Shown here: positions 7,828-17,771 of the stretch, in pieces
How positions within the stretch are numbered: the first letter of the stretch is position 1
Layout: every line of letters begins with the position of its first letter
Assembly (NCBI RefSeq): GCF_028595285.1
Contig: NZ_JAQQXQ010000002.1
Coordinates: 1 to 64,000, forward strand
Origin: Erythrobacter fulvus
Lineage (GTDB): Bacteria; Pseudomonadota; Alphaproteobacteria; Sphingomonadales; Sphingomonadaceae
Length of the DNA: 64,000 nt
Reading direction: 5' to 3'
Notes under the pieces: model-generated
The model's database searches: none
What the model was told of the DNA's origin: nothing
Seen by the model: the letters and a program-made list of their open reading frames with translations, nothing else
Made by a program: the position numbers and the translations under genes

Positions 7828-8906
7828 ATGAAGATTACTTTCCTAAGTCCTCCGCCGAATATCTCGGGCGGTCAGAGGGTCATAGCGATCTATGCAGACC
7901 AACTGGCAGCGCTTGGACATGACGTGGCTGTAGTTGCTCGCCGCCCTCCCTTGCAATCTACCCGAAGGAAAGTTCTAAATTTTGTGCGTGGCGAAAAATC
8001 CCTTGTATCTTTTCGTGAAACCCACTTCGATCGAATGAAGACGAAGCTGATTATACCTTCCCATTCGGGACCCATTACAATAGAAGATGTTCCTGACGCT
8101 GACGCTATTATTGCTACTTGGTGGGAAACGGCATTCGAAGTCGTGCGCCTTCCTGAGTCCAAAGGTCGTAAATTCTACTTCGTGCAGCATCATGAGATTC
8201 ACAATCATCTTCCAAGCACATCTCTGGGGGTAGTTATTTCATGCCTCTAAAAAAGATTGCCATTTCCTCTTGGATCATAGACGTTATGTCTAATGTATAT
8301 GGAGATGGTGATGTAAAACTCGTTCCAAATGCTGTCGATCATAACCTATTTTTCGCAAGTAAGCGCAGAAAGAATTACCAGCCTACCATCGGATTGATGT
8401 ACTCCCTCAAGGAGTTTAAAGGCGTTGATGTTGCTCTAGAGGCAATCGATTTGGTCCGCCAATCGCAACCATTCCTCAGGCTTGTCGCATTTGGCGCAGA
8501 GCGCCCATCCAAGGGGCTGCCTTTGCCTGCCCAAACGCAATTCTTTTTTGATCCACCACAACACGAGCTTCGCAATATCTATGCGGCGTGTGATGTCTTT
8601 TTAGTTGCAAGCCGATCGGAGGGGTTTGGCCTTCCTATTCTAGAGGCGATGGCTTGTCGTACTCCAGTAGTCGCGACGCGCACAGGGTGTGCGGCAGATG
8701 TTATTGAAGAGGCGCATAGTGGCTACGTCGTTGACCCAGAAGATCCTAATGCCCTCGCTGACCGGCTAACCAAGGTCCTTACGCTGGATGCCTCATCGTG
8801 GCAAAGGATGTCGGAAGCAGCGCACAAGCGGAGCCTTGAGTTTACCTGGGAACAATCGGCTAAGCTGTTCGAGAGGGCGCTGCTGGATGGCGTTCGGAAG
8901 GCATGA
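7828..8906 (+). pseudogene. Glycosyltransferase family 4, frameshifted
   Basis: Two overlapping frames together make one GT-B transferase. The first (from ATG 7828) gives the N-terminal Rossmann half, starting K-I-T-F-L-S-P-P-P-N-I-S-G-G and reaching F-V-Q-H-H-E-I-H-N-H, and then runs out at 8248-8250. The second frame resumes within the same motif region (G-G-S-Y-F-M-P-L-K-K-I) and holds the C-terminal donor-binding half, including S-R-S-E-G-F-G-L-P-I-L-E-A-M-A. The frame change lies at about 8205-8225. Each half on its own lacks half of the active site. The region is AT-richer than the housekeeping part of the window. It could be a true inactivating mutation or a base error in the assembly; the rest of both frames is well preserved, which argues that it is recent. 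Confidence 0.85.
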
Positions 8907-8981
8907 GGGGGCTCGGCGACGGTGTGACGGACCGCTGCAGGAACGTGGCTACTTTAGCTATCGCAGTTAAGGCTGGTTAAT

Positions 8982-10337
8982 ATGAGTGCGGTTGCGACCA
9001 ACGAAAAAGCTTCTTGGGGGCTTCGGCGCCGTGCCCTAGCGAGCATGGGTTGGACGATCGCGCAACTGGGGGGCTCGCAGGCGCTTCGCTTCGCAGGCAA
9101 TCTCATCTTGGCGCGGTTGCTTTATCCCGAGGCATTCGGCGTTATGGCGGTGATTCAAACGGTCATCACCGGCATAGCGATGATGTCCGACGTCGGCATC
9201 AAGCCCTCAATTATTCGCAGCCAAAGCGAGAATGATCAAGCGTTCCTCGATACCGCCTGGACGATACAGGTTCTGCGCGGCCTTATGATCTGGGTCGTTC
9301 TGACTGCGGCCGCTGGGCAGATTGCGGACTTTTATGCTTCAGAAGAGATGGCGTCGCTTATCCCACTCGCGGCGGCGACCGCCATCTTGGCCGGATTGTA
9401 CCCGACCAAGCTCTATGTGGCGCAGAAGAATCTTAGCCTAAAGCGCGTGGTTCTCATTGACCTTTTTGCCCAGATCACCGGGCTTGGCACGATGGTCCTG
9501 CTTGCCGTTGTGTTGCGGGGTCCGCTAGCACTGGTCATCGGCACATTGGTTGGGGAGGCTATCAAGCTCTCGCTTTACTATCTGGTGCTGCCAGGGCCTA
9601 CCAACAGGCTCAGGTGGGATACGGAAGATGTCCAGAAATTATTATCGTTCGGCCAATGGATCACATTGGGAACTATCGCGGGCTTCGTCATTTCGCATGC
9701 AGACAAGCTGGTCATCGGGCGGTTGCTAAACCTAGAAGTGCTCGGCATCTACAACATTGCCTTCTTCCTCGCTACAGCTTCCACGTTGCTCTATCGTGCG
9801 CTTATAGACTCCGTACTGTTTCCTCTCTACTGTAAGCACCCCCCATGGCAAAGTGAAAAGAACTTCGCTGATATCTCGAAAGCTCGGCACGGTCTGTCGG
9901 CGATTGGATTTTCAGCCTGGGCGGTGCTTGCAATATTTGGAAGTCAGTTCATTCAGCTTGTTTACGATGACAGATATCATCGAGCTGGCGCGTTGCTCTT
10001 GCTCGTTTCCTACGCAACAATGCCGACGTTGCTCTGGGGCAGCTATGGCGGGTGCCTGTTGGCGGCTGGGGAATCGAGGAAGTTTTTCATTGTCGTTGCT
10101 GTTACGGCCGTAGCGCAACTTATTGCTCTTTTTTATGGGGTCTATGCTTTCGGGATTATTGGGGCCTGCCTAGCTCCGATTGCTGGGACGCTTGCGGCGG
10201 CCCCTCTCAATCTTGCTTATGCGAGACGTCTCGGGGCATGGGATATCAAGCACGATGTGTTGTTTCTGAGTGTCGGATGCGCCGTCATTGTTGCGTCATA
10301 CTTCTATAACTTCAGATACCTTGAACTGGCACATTAA
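8982..10337 (+). CDS. Lipopolysaccharide/EPS flippase, Wzx-like (MOP superfamily)
   Basis: This 451-residue protein is almost entirely hydrophobic, with about twelve helices. It has the MOP-type start S-M-G-W-T-I-A-Q-L-G-G-S-Q-A and an early R-L-L-Y-P-E-A-F-G-V-M-A signature seen in WzxC/PST transporters. These proteins move lipid-linked repeat units from the inner to the outer face of the cytoplasmic membrane. The ATG at 8982 follows an AAGG site. It lies 75 bases after the frameshifted transferase and precedes a methyltransferase, consistent with a single EPS transcription unit. The transported glycan is unknown. Confidence 0.9.
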   Translation: MSAVATNEKASWGLRRRALASMGWTIAQLGGSQALRFAGNLILARLLYPEAFGVMAVIQTVITGIAMMSDVGIKPSIIRSQSENDQAFLDTAWTIQVLRGLMIWVVLTAAAGQIADFYASEEMASLIPLAAATAILAGLYPTKLYVAQKNLSLKRVVLIDLFAQITGLGTMVLLAVVLRGPLALVIGTLVGEAIKLSLYYLVLPGPTNRLRWDTEDVQKLLSFGQWITLGTIAGFVISHADKLVIGRLLNLEVLGIYNIAFFLATASTLLYRALIDSVLFPLYCKHPPWQSEKNFADISKARHGLSAIGFSAWAVLAIFGSQFIQLVYDDRYHRAGALLLLVSYATMPTLLWGSYGGCLLAAGESRKFFIVVAVTAVAQLIALFYGVYAFGIIGACLAPIAGTLAAAPLNLAYARRLGAWDIKHDVLFLSVGCAVIVASYFYNFRYLELAH

Positions 10338-10458
10338 GGCCTTTAGGGAAGCTTGTGGACAAGGCGTTTGTGTTACAAAAATCTGCGGACTCGGCGCTGC
10401 TAATTGTCTTGCGAAGCGAGATGCGCCGCGCATTTCTAGCTATTAAGAAAGTTAAGAA

Positions 10459-11229
10459 ATGGATGCACTGAGCTCATATGACGCTGACTTTTATGAAGAG
10501 CAGGCCGACCTGTCGATTTATTCGGCTAGTGTAATTGTACCTATAATTTATGAAATTGTTAAGCCGGAGCGTGTTGTGGATTTCGGGTGTGGGGTGGGCG
10601 GCTGGTTAGCGCAATTTAAGAGTTGTGGGGCAGTCGATATTCTCGGGCTTGAGGGTGGTCAGGTGCCCAAGTCAAAGCTGCGGATTGACCAGTCGTGCTT
10701 TCGGGCTGCAGATTTTAGGCAGCCAATCAATGTTGGGCACTTCGACCTCGCCTGTTCCCTTGAGGTGGCTGAGCATCTCCCGCCGGGCGCCTCGGAGCAG
10801 TTCGTAGCTAGCCTGTGTCGTGCCGCTCCGGTGGTGCTCTTTTCCGCAGCCGTACCCTATCAAGGTGGCGTTGATCACGTCAACGAACGCTGGTTGTCGG
10901 ACTGGTGCGCCATATTTGCAAACCATAATTACGTTCCGGTTGATGTGGTGCGCCCTCGGATTTGGGGAATTACAGAAATTCCTTACTGGTACAGACAAAA
11001 TTTACTTCTTTTCATGCATCGTGACAGTCTTCAAAATTTTGGGCTCCGCGAAGATTTCTTTATTACTGACATTATTCATCCCGAAATTTGGCGTCGCCGA
11101 ATGGAAATGTTGGAAAAGAAAATCGCCCCACCTTCATCTATCAAGGAAGCACTATCGTATGTTCGATTTGCATTTACCGTGATAGGGCGACGTTTAAAAG
11201 ATCGTATTACGGGAGTGCGAGGCGCGTGA
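10459..11229 (+). CDS. SAM-dependent methyltransferase, class I
   Basis: This 256-residue cytoplasmic protein has the class I SAM-binding loop V-V-D-F-G-C-G-V-G-G-W near residues 39-49, an acidic strand-2 end (L-G-L-E-G-G) and the post-loop D-L-A-C-S-L-E-V-A-E-H-L motif typical of the Methyltransf_23-type group. The gene lies among glycosyltransferases, so O-methylation of a sugar in the repeat unit is a reasonable role. Its stop shares bases with the GTG start of the next gene (GTGA), implying coupled translation. The sequence is visibly AT-richer than the block from 40 kb on, a hint of separate origin. Confidence 0.85.
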   Translation: MDALSSYDADFYEEQADLSIYSASVIVPIIYEIVKPERVVDFGCGVGGWLAQFKSCGAVDILGLEGGQVPKSKLRIDQSCFRAADFRQPINVGHFDLACSLEVAEHLPPGASEQFVASLCRAAPVVLFSAAVPYQGGVDHVNERWLSDWCAIFANHNYVPVDVVRPRIWGITEIPYWYRQNLLLFMHRDSLQNFGLREDFFITDIIHPEIWRRRMEMLEKKIAPPSSIKEALSYVRFAFTVIGRRLKDRITGVRGA

Positions 11230-12146
11230 AATCGCCATTGGTTTCCGTCGTAATGCCAGTCTACAACGCAGGTAGGTTTCTCGGCGCTGCGCTCGACAGT
11301 ATTCTCGCCCAGACATTTATCGATTTTGAGTTGATTGCAGTGGATGACGGATCGACTGATGGCTCATCCGACATCCTTGCAGAGGCTGCAGGCAGAGATC
11401 CGCGTGTAGTTGTTCGCAGACAGCAGAACGGTGGGGTGACGAAGGCCCTGAATGCCGGTTTGCAGGTGGCGCGGGGTACATTCATTGCCCGCATGGACGC
11501 GGACGATATCGCGCTGCCAGACCGTTTTGAAAGGCAGGTAGCGTATCTCATGGCTCACCCGACCTGTGTCGCGGTGGGCGGTCAGGTCATTTTAATGGAC
11601 CAGGATGACCGGGCACTCTGCCGCTTGCCTGTACCGTGTGACCATGCTGCCATCGATAGATTCCATATGGAGGCATGCGTTTCTGCCGTTTGCCATCCTA
11701 CGGCGATTATTAGGACTTCGGCGATCCGTGACATCGGAGGCTATCGAGATACGTATACGTCTGCTGAAGATGTCGACCTTTTCCTTCGGTTGGCTGAGGT
11801 CGGTTCGCTCGTTAACCTCGAGGAGGTCGTCCTTCGCTACCGCCAGCACACGGAAAGTATTGGATACAAAAAGCGCTTCGAGCAGCGCCATTCGGGGTGG
11901 CGAGCTGCTCGCGATGCGGCCGCCAGGCGTGGGCAGATATTCACTCTGCCAGAACCTAGGCAAACAGAAGCGGAAGTGCAGTTGTCTGATATCTTCCTCA
12001 AATGGGCTTGGTGGGCGCACTCGGAGGGCAACATGACAACATTCTGGCACTACGCTAGGAGGTTTGTCTTCGCAAAGCCCTTTTCCCAACAGACGCTACG
12101 CCTTCTTTACGCAGGTATCAAAAGCAACTTTGTTGAGCCCGGCTGA
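11226..12146 (+). CDS. Glycosyltransferase family 2
   Basis: This GT-A transferase of 306 residues begins with the family pattern V-S-V-V-M-P-V-Y-N-A-G. The D-D-G-S-T-D-G-S loop follows, and then the metal-binding A-R-M-D-A-D-D-I-A motif. The GTG at 11226 overlaps the upstream stop and fits the family start exactly; an upstream extension in this frame would run through the methyltransferase gene and is not protein-like. The C-terminal third is helical without clear membrane segments. It probably adds one sugar of the repeat unit; donor unknown. Confidence 0.88.
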   Translation: MKSPLVSVVMPVYNAGRFLGAALDSILAQTFIDFELIAVDDGSTDGSSDILAEAAGRDPRVVVRRQQNGGVTKALNAGLQVARGTFIARMDADDIALPDRFERQVAYLMAHPTCVAVGGQVILMDQDDRALCRLPVPCDHAAIDRFHMEACVSAVCHPTAIIRTSAIRDIGGYRDTYTSAEDVDLFLRLAEVGSLVNLEEVVLRYRQHTESIGYKKRFEQRHSGWRAARDAAARRGQIFTLPEPRQTEAEVQLSDIFLKWAWWAHSEGNMTTFWHYARRFVFAKPFSQQTLRLLYAGIKSNFVEPG

Positions 12147-12408
12147 AGGCCTCTGATATTTAAGCTTTTTTACGATAAATTCCGGCGCTTGGCTCGAGGT
12201 GTTTAGTTGATCAAAAGCGATTTGATGGGCTGATTGCACCAGCTCCAGACGAGTTAATATCGATGCGGCCATCCGATCCATGCGGTTCCGTGCTAGTATG
12301 CGACCGCTCGTTGGAAACGTAGCAAAAATCTAGAGGTAAAAGTGGGCCGATGCTCTCATGTAACTTGTCGACTTTACTATTATAGGTCTTTTTATTTAGG
12401 CGGCGCTA

Positions 12409-15282
12409 ATGATTGCGTTTTTCAGAAAATCGGGGATATTTTTCAGCGCTTTTCTCAGCATTTGCGTCGCAGGCTCCGGTTGCTCTCAGTCCGCCGCCTC
12501 GGATGATGCTCACTTCGTCGTAACGAACACCATCTTGAGCGCTGATGTGCAGCCTTTCACCGCTACGATCGGGGCGATAGGCAACGGGCATCGCCTGAGC
12601 GTGGACAGCGGTTTTGAGCCTCTAGTCTTCCGGACAATGATACAAACAACGGCGCCTTCGGCGAACCGGATAATCGCGCCGGCAAATGTCATTTCGCACT
12701 ACGATTCATGGCGTACTGGCGCGCTCGATGGCGCGGAGGTGGAAATACTGCGCATTGTGGACGGGGCCTTCCGGTCCGTCCGCACGGATCGTGTCGCGGT
12801 TGGTGGTCACCAGGCTTCTGGATGGCTTCCGGTGACGCAGCGCGACAAGATTATCGCGCACGCCACGCCAAGTTTTGAATTCACTTGGGAGCCCTGGAAC
12901 CGGCCCGATGCTCCTTATTACTTTACCGTACGTGCTGTTGATGGAAGCGGGCATCTGTCTCCGGCGGCAAAGTTCGTTGTTGTAAATGCGCCAAAGGCGT
13001 TACCTAGGCAAAGACCTGAAGCGCAGAATTCGCTCAGAGAAATGAAGTGGTCAGACACCGGTGGCAGGCTTGAGGCGCCTACGGGATTTTCTGCAGTGCT
13101 GACCGATAAAGGTACGGTCCGGTTCGCTTGGGATGCTGTGCACGATGCCGAAGGGTATGTGATCTTTCGCTCGGATGTGCCGCCTAGCGAACATCGAGGC
13201 CACTTTCTTGAACTGGAGGGGAAAGGACCGGCCATCAAAGCGGGCGACCTCGCAATCATCCGAACTCGCTTCTTTCGTGCCGAACGGGGCAAGCGTTTGA
13301 CCAATAGGGTTTGGAATGCGAATGTGGACGCGCGGCCGTTCAAGAACAAGCTTATCGGTTGGTCCGATGAGCCGGGCAATGGAAACTGGACGCTCGTTTC
13401 CCACGACACGCAAACGCCGGTGAGCGAGCCGGGCGAGACGTTTCTGCGCTTGTCGCTAGCCGAACGGGAAAAGGTCGTTCTCGGCAGCTACAATCACTCT
13501 GGACTTGAGCAGAGTTGGTATGAAGTCTTGGAACCCGGCCGCTCCTACCGGTTCGAAGTGTGGATGCGCGGACGATCCGCGCGTCCCGTGACCTTCTCGT
13601 TGGCCGGATTTTACGGCAGCAACGAAGCTCGCGTCGATCCGATCCGCTTTTCGATAACATCGGAATGGAAGAGGTACTCGGGCACATTCGAGGTCTCCAA
13701 AGTTCACCCATCGAAGCAGGTCGGTCAGATGCAGCTGCGCATCGAGGGGCCCGGTGAGGTCGACATCGACAATTTCCGTATCTACCGAGATGACGCTGAC
13801 TTCCTCTCTTTTCTACCTGAGGATGTCGCTCGTCTCGAGGCATCCGGCATGGGGGCCCTGCGCACGCACGGCTTCATCAAGACCGGTTTTGCTACCTACG
13901 ATCTCAACGAGATCACGAACCCCGGCGGAGTGAGCAATACGGATGGCGGCAATACGCTCGAGCAGACCCTTGCGGAGATCGCCCGGCTGAAAATGGACCC
14001 TTGGCTTCAGATCGAACCGCACCTTTCGCGAGACGAATGGCTAGGCCTTGCGGAGTATCTCGCCGGTACTTTCGATCCAGAAAAAGATGATCCCTCATCG
14101 CGGCCATGGGCTGCCAAGCGTTCGGCCCAAGGGCACCAGCCCTGGGTTGGCCGCTTCGATCGAATTCTCTTCGAAATCGGTAACGAGACATGGAATCGCC
14201 TCTTCGCCCCGTGGACTTTCCCGCCAATGACGGATGCGGCGACTGGAAAACGCTATAGTTCCGGGGCGGTCTATGGCCTCTACCAAGAATATGTCCTCTC
14301 AATCTTCCGGGACAGTCCGCACTGGCCGGAACTGGCTCCCAAGCTGACGCCGGTGATTGGAGGCTGGTCGGGCTTCGATTACGGGTTTGACGCCTCGCTT
14401 GCCTCGCCGAACACGCCGTTCATGACCCACGCAGCCTACAATGGTGGCTGGGATGAGAATGAAGGTCCCGTGCGGCCAGATGATGCAGGACTTTCCAGCG
14501 TTTTGACCCATGTTTTGCAAACCGGTCTCATTCGTGCGGAGCGCCACCGCAAGGCAGCGGTTCGGATCGGCGCTGAGCGCGGTGTCCCCCTTTTCACAGG
14601 CACCTATGAAGCGGGACCGGGCTACGCGATGAACGGCCTCAATGGAGCTAAAGTGACGCCTGAACAGGCGGCTGACCAGGAGGTCGCGATGAAGACCGTA
14701 GCCGCCGGCACCGCCACATTGGATGCCTTCCTCATGCGGGCGGCGCACGGTCAGAAACTGCAGAACTACTTCACCTACGGTAGCGGCGAGCGCTGGACCT
14801 CCCATGCGCCCTGGCAGAAGGGCGGTCAGACCTATCCGGCCTGGGATTTGCTGGCCTTTTTCAACAACGAAGCCCTCGGCGATATGCTCGAGGTTGAGAC
14901 TTTGCGCGTGCCGACCATCGATCTTCCGGCTGCCCGCCGCCGCGAAGCCGTCTCGAACGGCCCATTAGTTGCTGTTTACGCCACTCGTTCAGATGACAGA
15001 TTGGTCCTTTTCATCATATCTCGCCGAGTTCCGGGCTATCCGAACATGGACCATGATGGCTCGACCACCGTCACGGTGGATCTTCCCATAACCAGAGCGA
15101 AGAGCGTGACGCGCATCAGCCAAAGTGGCAATTGGACGAGCCATAACGTTGACTCTGAAGGCACTCGCCTTGTCTCAGAGAGCGTGCCGGTACCGGAAAC
15201 CTTGCCCATTTTGATTGTTCCGTCCCTGCCCCCGGGCGAAATCATGATATTTGTGTTCGAAGGCACTGGTCAGGCCAAGTGA
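12409..15282 (+). CDS. Secreted glycoside-hydrolase-like (lipo)protein, clan A type
   Basis: This 957-residue protein starts with a hydrophobic signal ending in V-A-G-S-G-C, which could be a lipobox. A fibronectin-III-like region sits near residues 100-190, a second near 225-250, and a carbohydrate-binding-like beta domain near 330-460. The catalytic half resembles arabinofuranosidase-type TIM barrels: F-E-I-G-N-E-T-W-N places a likely acid/base Glu at 593, and F-T-G-T-Y-E-A-G-P-G places a likely nucleophile at 734. The final region is a beta domain. I cannot assign a GH family. In an EPS operon such an enzyme may trim or release the polymer. It ends convergent with, and overlapping by 13 bases, the polymerase gene. 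Confidence 0.7.
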   Translation: MIAFFRKSGIFFSAFLSICVAGSGCSQSAASDDAHFVVTNTILSADVQPFTATIGAIGNGHRLSVDSGFEPLVFRTMIQTTAPSANRIIAPANVISHYDSWRTGALDGAEVEILRIVDGAFRSVRTDRVAVGGHQASGWLPVTQRDKIIAHATPSFEFTWEPWNRPDAPYYFTVRAVDGSGHLSPAAKFVVVNAPKALPRQRPEAQNSLREMKWSDTGGRLEAPTGFSAVLTDKGTVRFAWDAVHDAEGYVIFRSDVPPSEHRGHFLELEGKGPAIKAGDLAIIRTRFFRAERGKRLTNRVWNANVDARPFKNKLIGWSDEPGNGNWTLVSHDTQTPVSEPGETFLRLSLAEREKVVLGSYNHSGLEQSWYEVLEPGRSYRFEVWMRGRSARPVTFSLAGFYGSNEARVDPIRFSITSEWKRYSGTFEVSKVHPSKQVGQMQLRIEGPGEVDIDNFRIYRDDADFLSFLPEDVARLEASGMGALRTHGFIKTGFATYDLNEITNPGGVSNTDGGNTLEQTLAEIARLKMDPWLQIEPHLSRDEWLGLAEYLAGTFDPEKDDPSSRPWAAKRSAQGHQPWVGRFDRILFEIGNETWNRLFAPWTFPPMTDAATGKRYSSGAVYGLYQEYVLSIFRDSPHWPELAPKLTPVIGGWSGFDYGFDASLASPNTPFMTHAAYNGGWDENEGPVRPDDAGLSSVLTHVLQTGLIRAERHRKAAVRIGAERGVPLFTGTYEAGPGYAMNGLNGAKVTPEQAADQEVAMKTVAAGTATLDAFLMRAAHGQKLQNYFTYGSGERWTSHAPWQKGGQTYPAWDLLAFFNNEALGDMLEVETLRVPTIDLPAARRREAVSNGPLVAVYATRSDDRLVLFIISRRVPGYPNMDHDGSTTVTVDLPITRAKSVTRISQSGNWTSHNVDSEGTRLVSESVPVPETLPILIVPSLPPGEIMIFVFEGTGQAK

Positions 15283-16649
15283 GAGTTATCCGGCTGTTCC
15301 CGATAATAGGTGGTGTCACTGGTCGTTCGAAGGGATCGTTGCAGCATCCTCGCCAAAGTCCCCGCCATGAGCCAGGTCAACGGTGTCAGCGATGAGTTTG
15401 GCAACAGATCGAGCAAGTTGACAGCCAGGATAAGCGACAAAGCGGCGCTCGCTGGGCTCAGCCGGGCACCTCTTCGCCACGCGGCAACCATGGGCAGACA
15501 AAAAAGGCTGAAGGCCGCGATGTAACCGGCCCATCCGTTGGATCCGATTATGATGATCCACGTCCCATCGGTGATACTAAGATCCCTTCCTGTGTATTCG
15601 TCGTATACGCGATTGCGACCATAGCCGCCCCAACCGAACCACGGCCGTTGGTTAGCGCGCTCAAGAAGTTGGTTTTCATTGTCGATCCGGGTCTGGAGCG
15701 AGCCGGATCGCTCCTCGTTCACCGCGGCGATTTGATCGGCAAACGCCTGAACCGGCACGACATCGACGCCGCGCAGGATCGGATACAAAAGGACCATGAT
15801 TGCCACTAGGGCGCAGATAAGACGCACTCCTTTTCGCGGAATGACGATCATCGCAAACAGCGCTGCAGCGGAAAGAACTAATGCACCGAGCGATCGGCAC
15901 AGGATCATGACGACCACCAGATAGGCTAGCCATGCCCAGGCAGAAACGCCGAATATCGTTGCCCGGCGCCGGGCCAGGTAGGCGGTAGCAACAATCGCCA
16001 TTGCAGTGAGGATGGCAACAAGCAGTCCGTGGCCAAGAAAAACCACCGGACGGTAGCCTCCATCCCGCACCTGTTGTCCAAAACTATGGGGGAAGAAGCC
16101 ATAAATCCACGTGTGTAACTGGGGGCTCAGGCGAACCTCGATCAGCATAAGAAGACTGTAACCGAGAACTGCGACAACCAGCGCGCGCAGGAAATAATCC
16201 TGGGCGCGGGTTGTTCTCAACACGCTGTAGCCAAGCACGAATGGAATGAGGTCAATGCATTTGTAAGCAGCTACCGAGAATGCATCGTAGGGCTTCAGTC
16301 CGGGAAGCATAAAACTGCCGAACATCAAGCTATCGCGGTTGGTGAGCACGGTGAACATCGGCGATATGATGTAGAGCGCCAAAAGCGCCACCAGCCACCA
16401 TTCGCGAGGAGGCCGCACGACGGGCCCCTTTGCGAAGATCAGCGCGCCGACCAACGCTGAGATGCTCGGGATGGACGTCTTGTCGAGCGCCGGCACGCCG
16501 GGAAAGTCGAAAGCGGTATTGACTGGCAGCAAGAGGTAGCCGCCAAGCAGGGACCAGATGAGCGCTGGCGCTGGCCGCATCGATGCGAACAATGCCAGCG
16601 TCACAGCTGGCCAAAGCAGCAAGGCGATGTAAGCTACGGTATTAGGCAT
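15270..16649 (-). CDS. O-antigen ligase/Wzy-like polymerase family membrane protein
   Basis: This 459-residue membrane protein has about eleven helices and a large periplasmic loop near residues 305-370 containing R-I-D-N-E-N-Q-L-L-E-R-A and the P-W-F-G-W-G-G-Y-G motif typical of the O-antigen ligase/Wzy fold. These proteins polymerise or transfer undecaprenyl-linked glycans in the periplasm. No other EPS polymerase candidate is seen in the block, so it is the best Wzy candidate. Its 3' end overlaps the 3' end of the glycosidase-like gene on the opposite strand. Confidence 0.85.
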   Translation of the reverse strand: MPNTVAYIALLLWPAVTLALFASMRPAPALIWSLLGGYLLLPVNTAFDFPGVPALDKTSIPSISALVGALIFAKGPVVRPPREWWLVALLALYIISPMFTVLTNRDSLMFGSFMLPGLKPYDAFSVAAYKCIDLIPFVLGYSVLRTTRAQDYFLRALVVAVLGYSLLMLIEVRLSPQLHTWIYGFFPHSFGQQVRDGGYRPVVFLGHGLLVAILTAMAIVATAYLARRRATIFGVSAWAWLAYLVVVMILCRSLGALVLSAAALFAMIVIPRKGVRLICALVAIMVLLYPILRGVDVVPVQAFADQIAAVNEERSGSLQTRIDNENQLLERANQRPWFGWGGYGRNRVYDEYTGRDLSITDGTWIIIIGSNGWAGYIAAFSLFCLPMVAAWRRGARLSPASAALSLILAVNLLDLLPNSSLTPLTWLMAGTLARMLQRSLRTTSDTTYYREQPDNSHLA

Positions 16650-16927
16650 TGATCAGCGCCGTTTCCATGATTGGGCCCGTTGCCTCGCGTAATAGGCGAG
16701 CTGAGCTTTCGCTCAAGCGAACCAACAGCATTTCGAAACGGCGGGACATTCCAAGCTGGCGAGATTTCCGGTGGCACTAGGGCAAGTCATTGGCGCGCTC
16801 CGGTCTCTGATGGAAGGCGACTGTTCCAGTGAAAACAGCATTTGGGTGCAAAGGTCGGAGTGTGTCTTTCGCGTACGTTCGGGACCTTCATGCATCCCGC
16901 TTCGGGCATGATGTGAGGGCGTTCGCA

Positions 16928-17629
16928 TCACAGCAGGATCGCGTCTCGAAAAGCCGGAGGAACTTCCGCAAGAAACGCCTCGATGAAATCCATGATCGCC
17001 CCTGAAGTTGGGTTGTCCGGCTCTTCGATGGCTGAAACCCGGAAAAGGGCGCCATCTGGAACTGTGCCCTGAAGGTTCTGCACGGCCATTGTCAGACGTT
17101 GCTGAAACCAGCTTATCGGAAATGCATGGCCAACGCGCACCCAGTAAAAAATCCTCTCCCGCAGGCCGCCGCGGTCGGCGAGGAGTTCTCGTCCTGTTAG
17201 CGATTTCGAAGCGAGACTAATTTCCGCGGGGCGGGACCAAAGGATCGGAAAGCCTGCGGCAGGGTAACAGACTTCCGGTCTATGGACGTGGATGTCATTC
17301 TGCTGTTTGCTGCTGAAGGCGATCAGCAGCATTATCGTAGGCAGACCCGCGCCTTCATAAATACGGGTTTCCAAGTTCTCATAGAGCGCGTTGCTGTCAT
17401 CTTGCGGCGGCAGCACAACCTCTTGGCTCTTCCGGGAAGTCCATTGGCCAACCTTCTCCGGGATCGCAGCGGTGAAGTTTTCCTGTTTAACCGGCATCGC
17501 CAGCCGCACAGGGGCTCGCGCATAGTAAATGCCTCCTGCAGCTGCGAGCCCCGCACCGACTATGAGGCTGCGCCTATCCATCTTCAAACCCGGCGCTGTC
17601 AGCGCAGATCGGCCCGGCTGGTTGCTCAT
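16928..17629 (-). CDS. epsI: Exosortase-associated protein EpsI, V-type
   Basis: This 233-residue protein begins with a basic segment and a single membrane anchor (D-R-R-S-L-I-V-G-A-G-L-A-A-A-G-G) that resembles a twin-arginine signal. The EpsI domain follows, with the conserved D-I-H-V-H-R-P-E-V-C-Y-P-A-A-G-F segment and an R-I-F-Y-W-V-R-V-G-H motif. EpsI proteins accompany exosortases and are sometimes fused to them; their exact activity is undefined. The ATG at 17629 is preferred; an open frame extends 31 codons upstream without family resemblance. It lies about 11.6 kb from xrtV, separated by EPS genes. It is divergent from the glycosyltransferase at 17772. Confidence 0.85.
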   Translation of the reverse strand: MSNQPGRSALTAPGLKMDRRSLIVGAGLAAAGGIYYARAPVRLAMPVKQENFTAAIPEKVGQWTSRKSQEVVLPPQDDSNALYENLETRIYEGAGLPTIMLLIAFSSKQQNDIHVHRPEVCYPAAGFPILWSRPAEISLASKSLTGRELLADRGGLRERIFYWVRVGHAFPISWFQQRLTMAVQNLQGTVPDGALFRVSAIEEPDNPTSGAIMDFIEAFLAEVPPAFRDAILL

Positions 17630-17771
17630 TGATCCATCCAAATTCAACGTTTCGGCAAGCTTACGAGGTTCCGGGTGATTTGACCACTCTGATCGCATCT
17701 GTAGCGACGTGGACGGTTGCAATGACGAAAAAAGGCCTTAGGCGTCTGCCTGGCAAGGGTTAGGGCATAAC

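Noticed and set aside
8205..8250. Programmed ribosomal frameshift in the GT4 gene
   Set aside because: No slippery heptamer with a following stem is visible, and this enzyme family does not use frameshifting.
16713..16931. 72-codon minus-strand frame between the polymerase and epsI genes
   Set aside because: Cys/Ser/His-rich composition and overlap with the end of epsI make coding unlikely.
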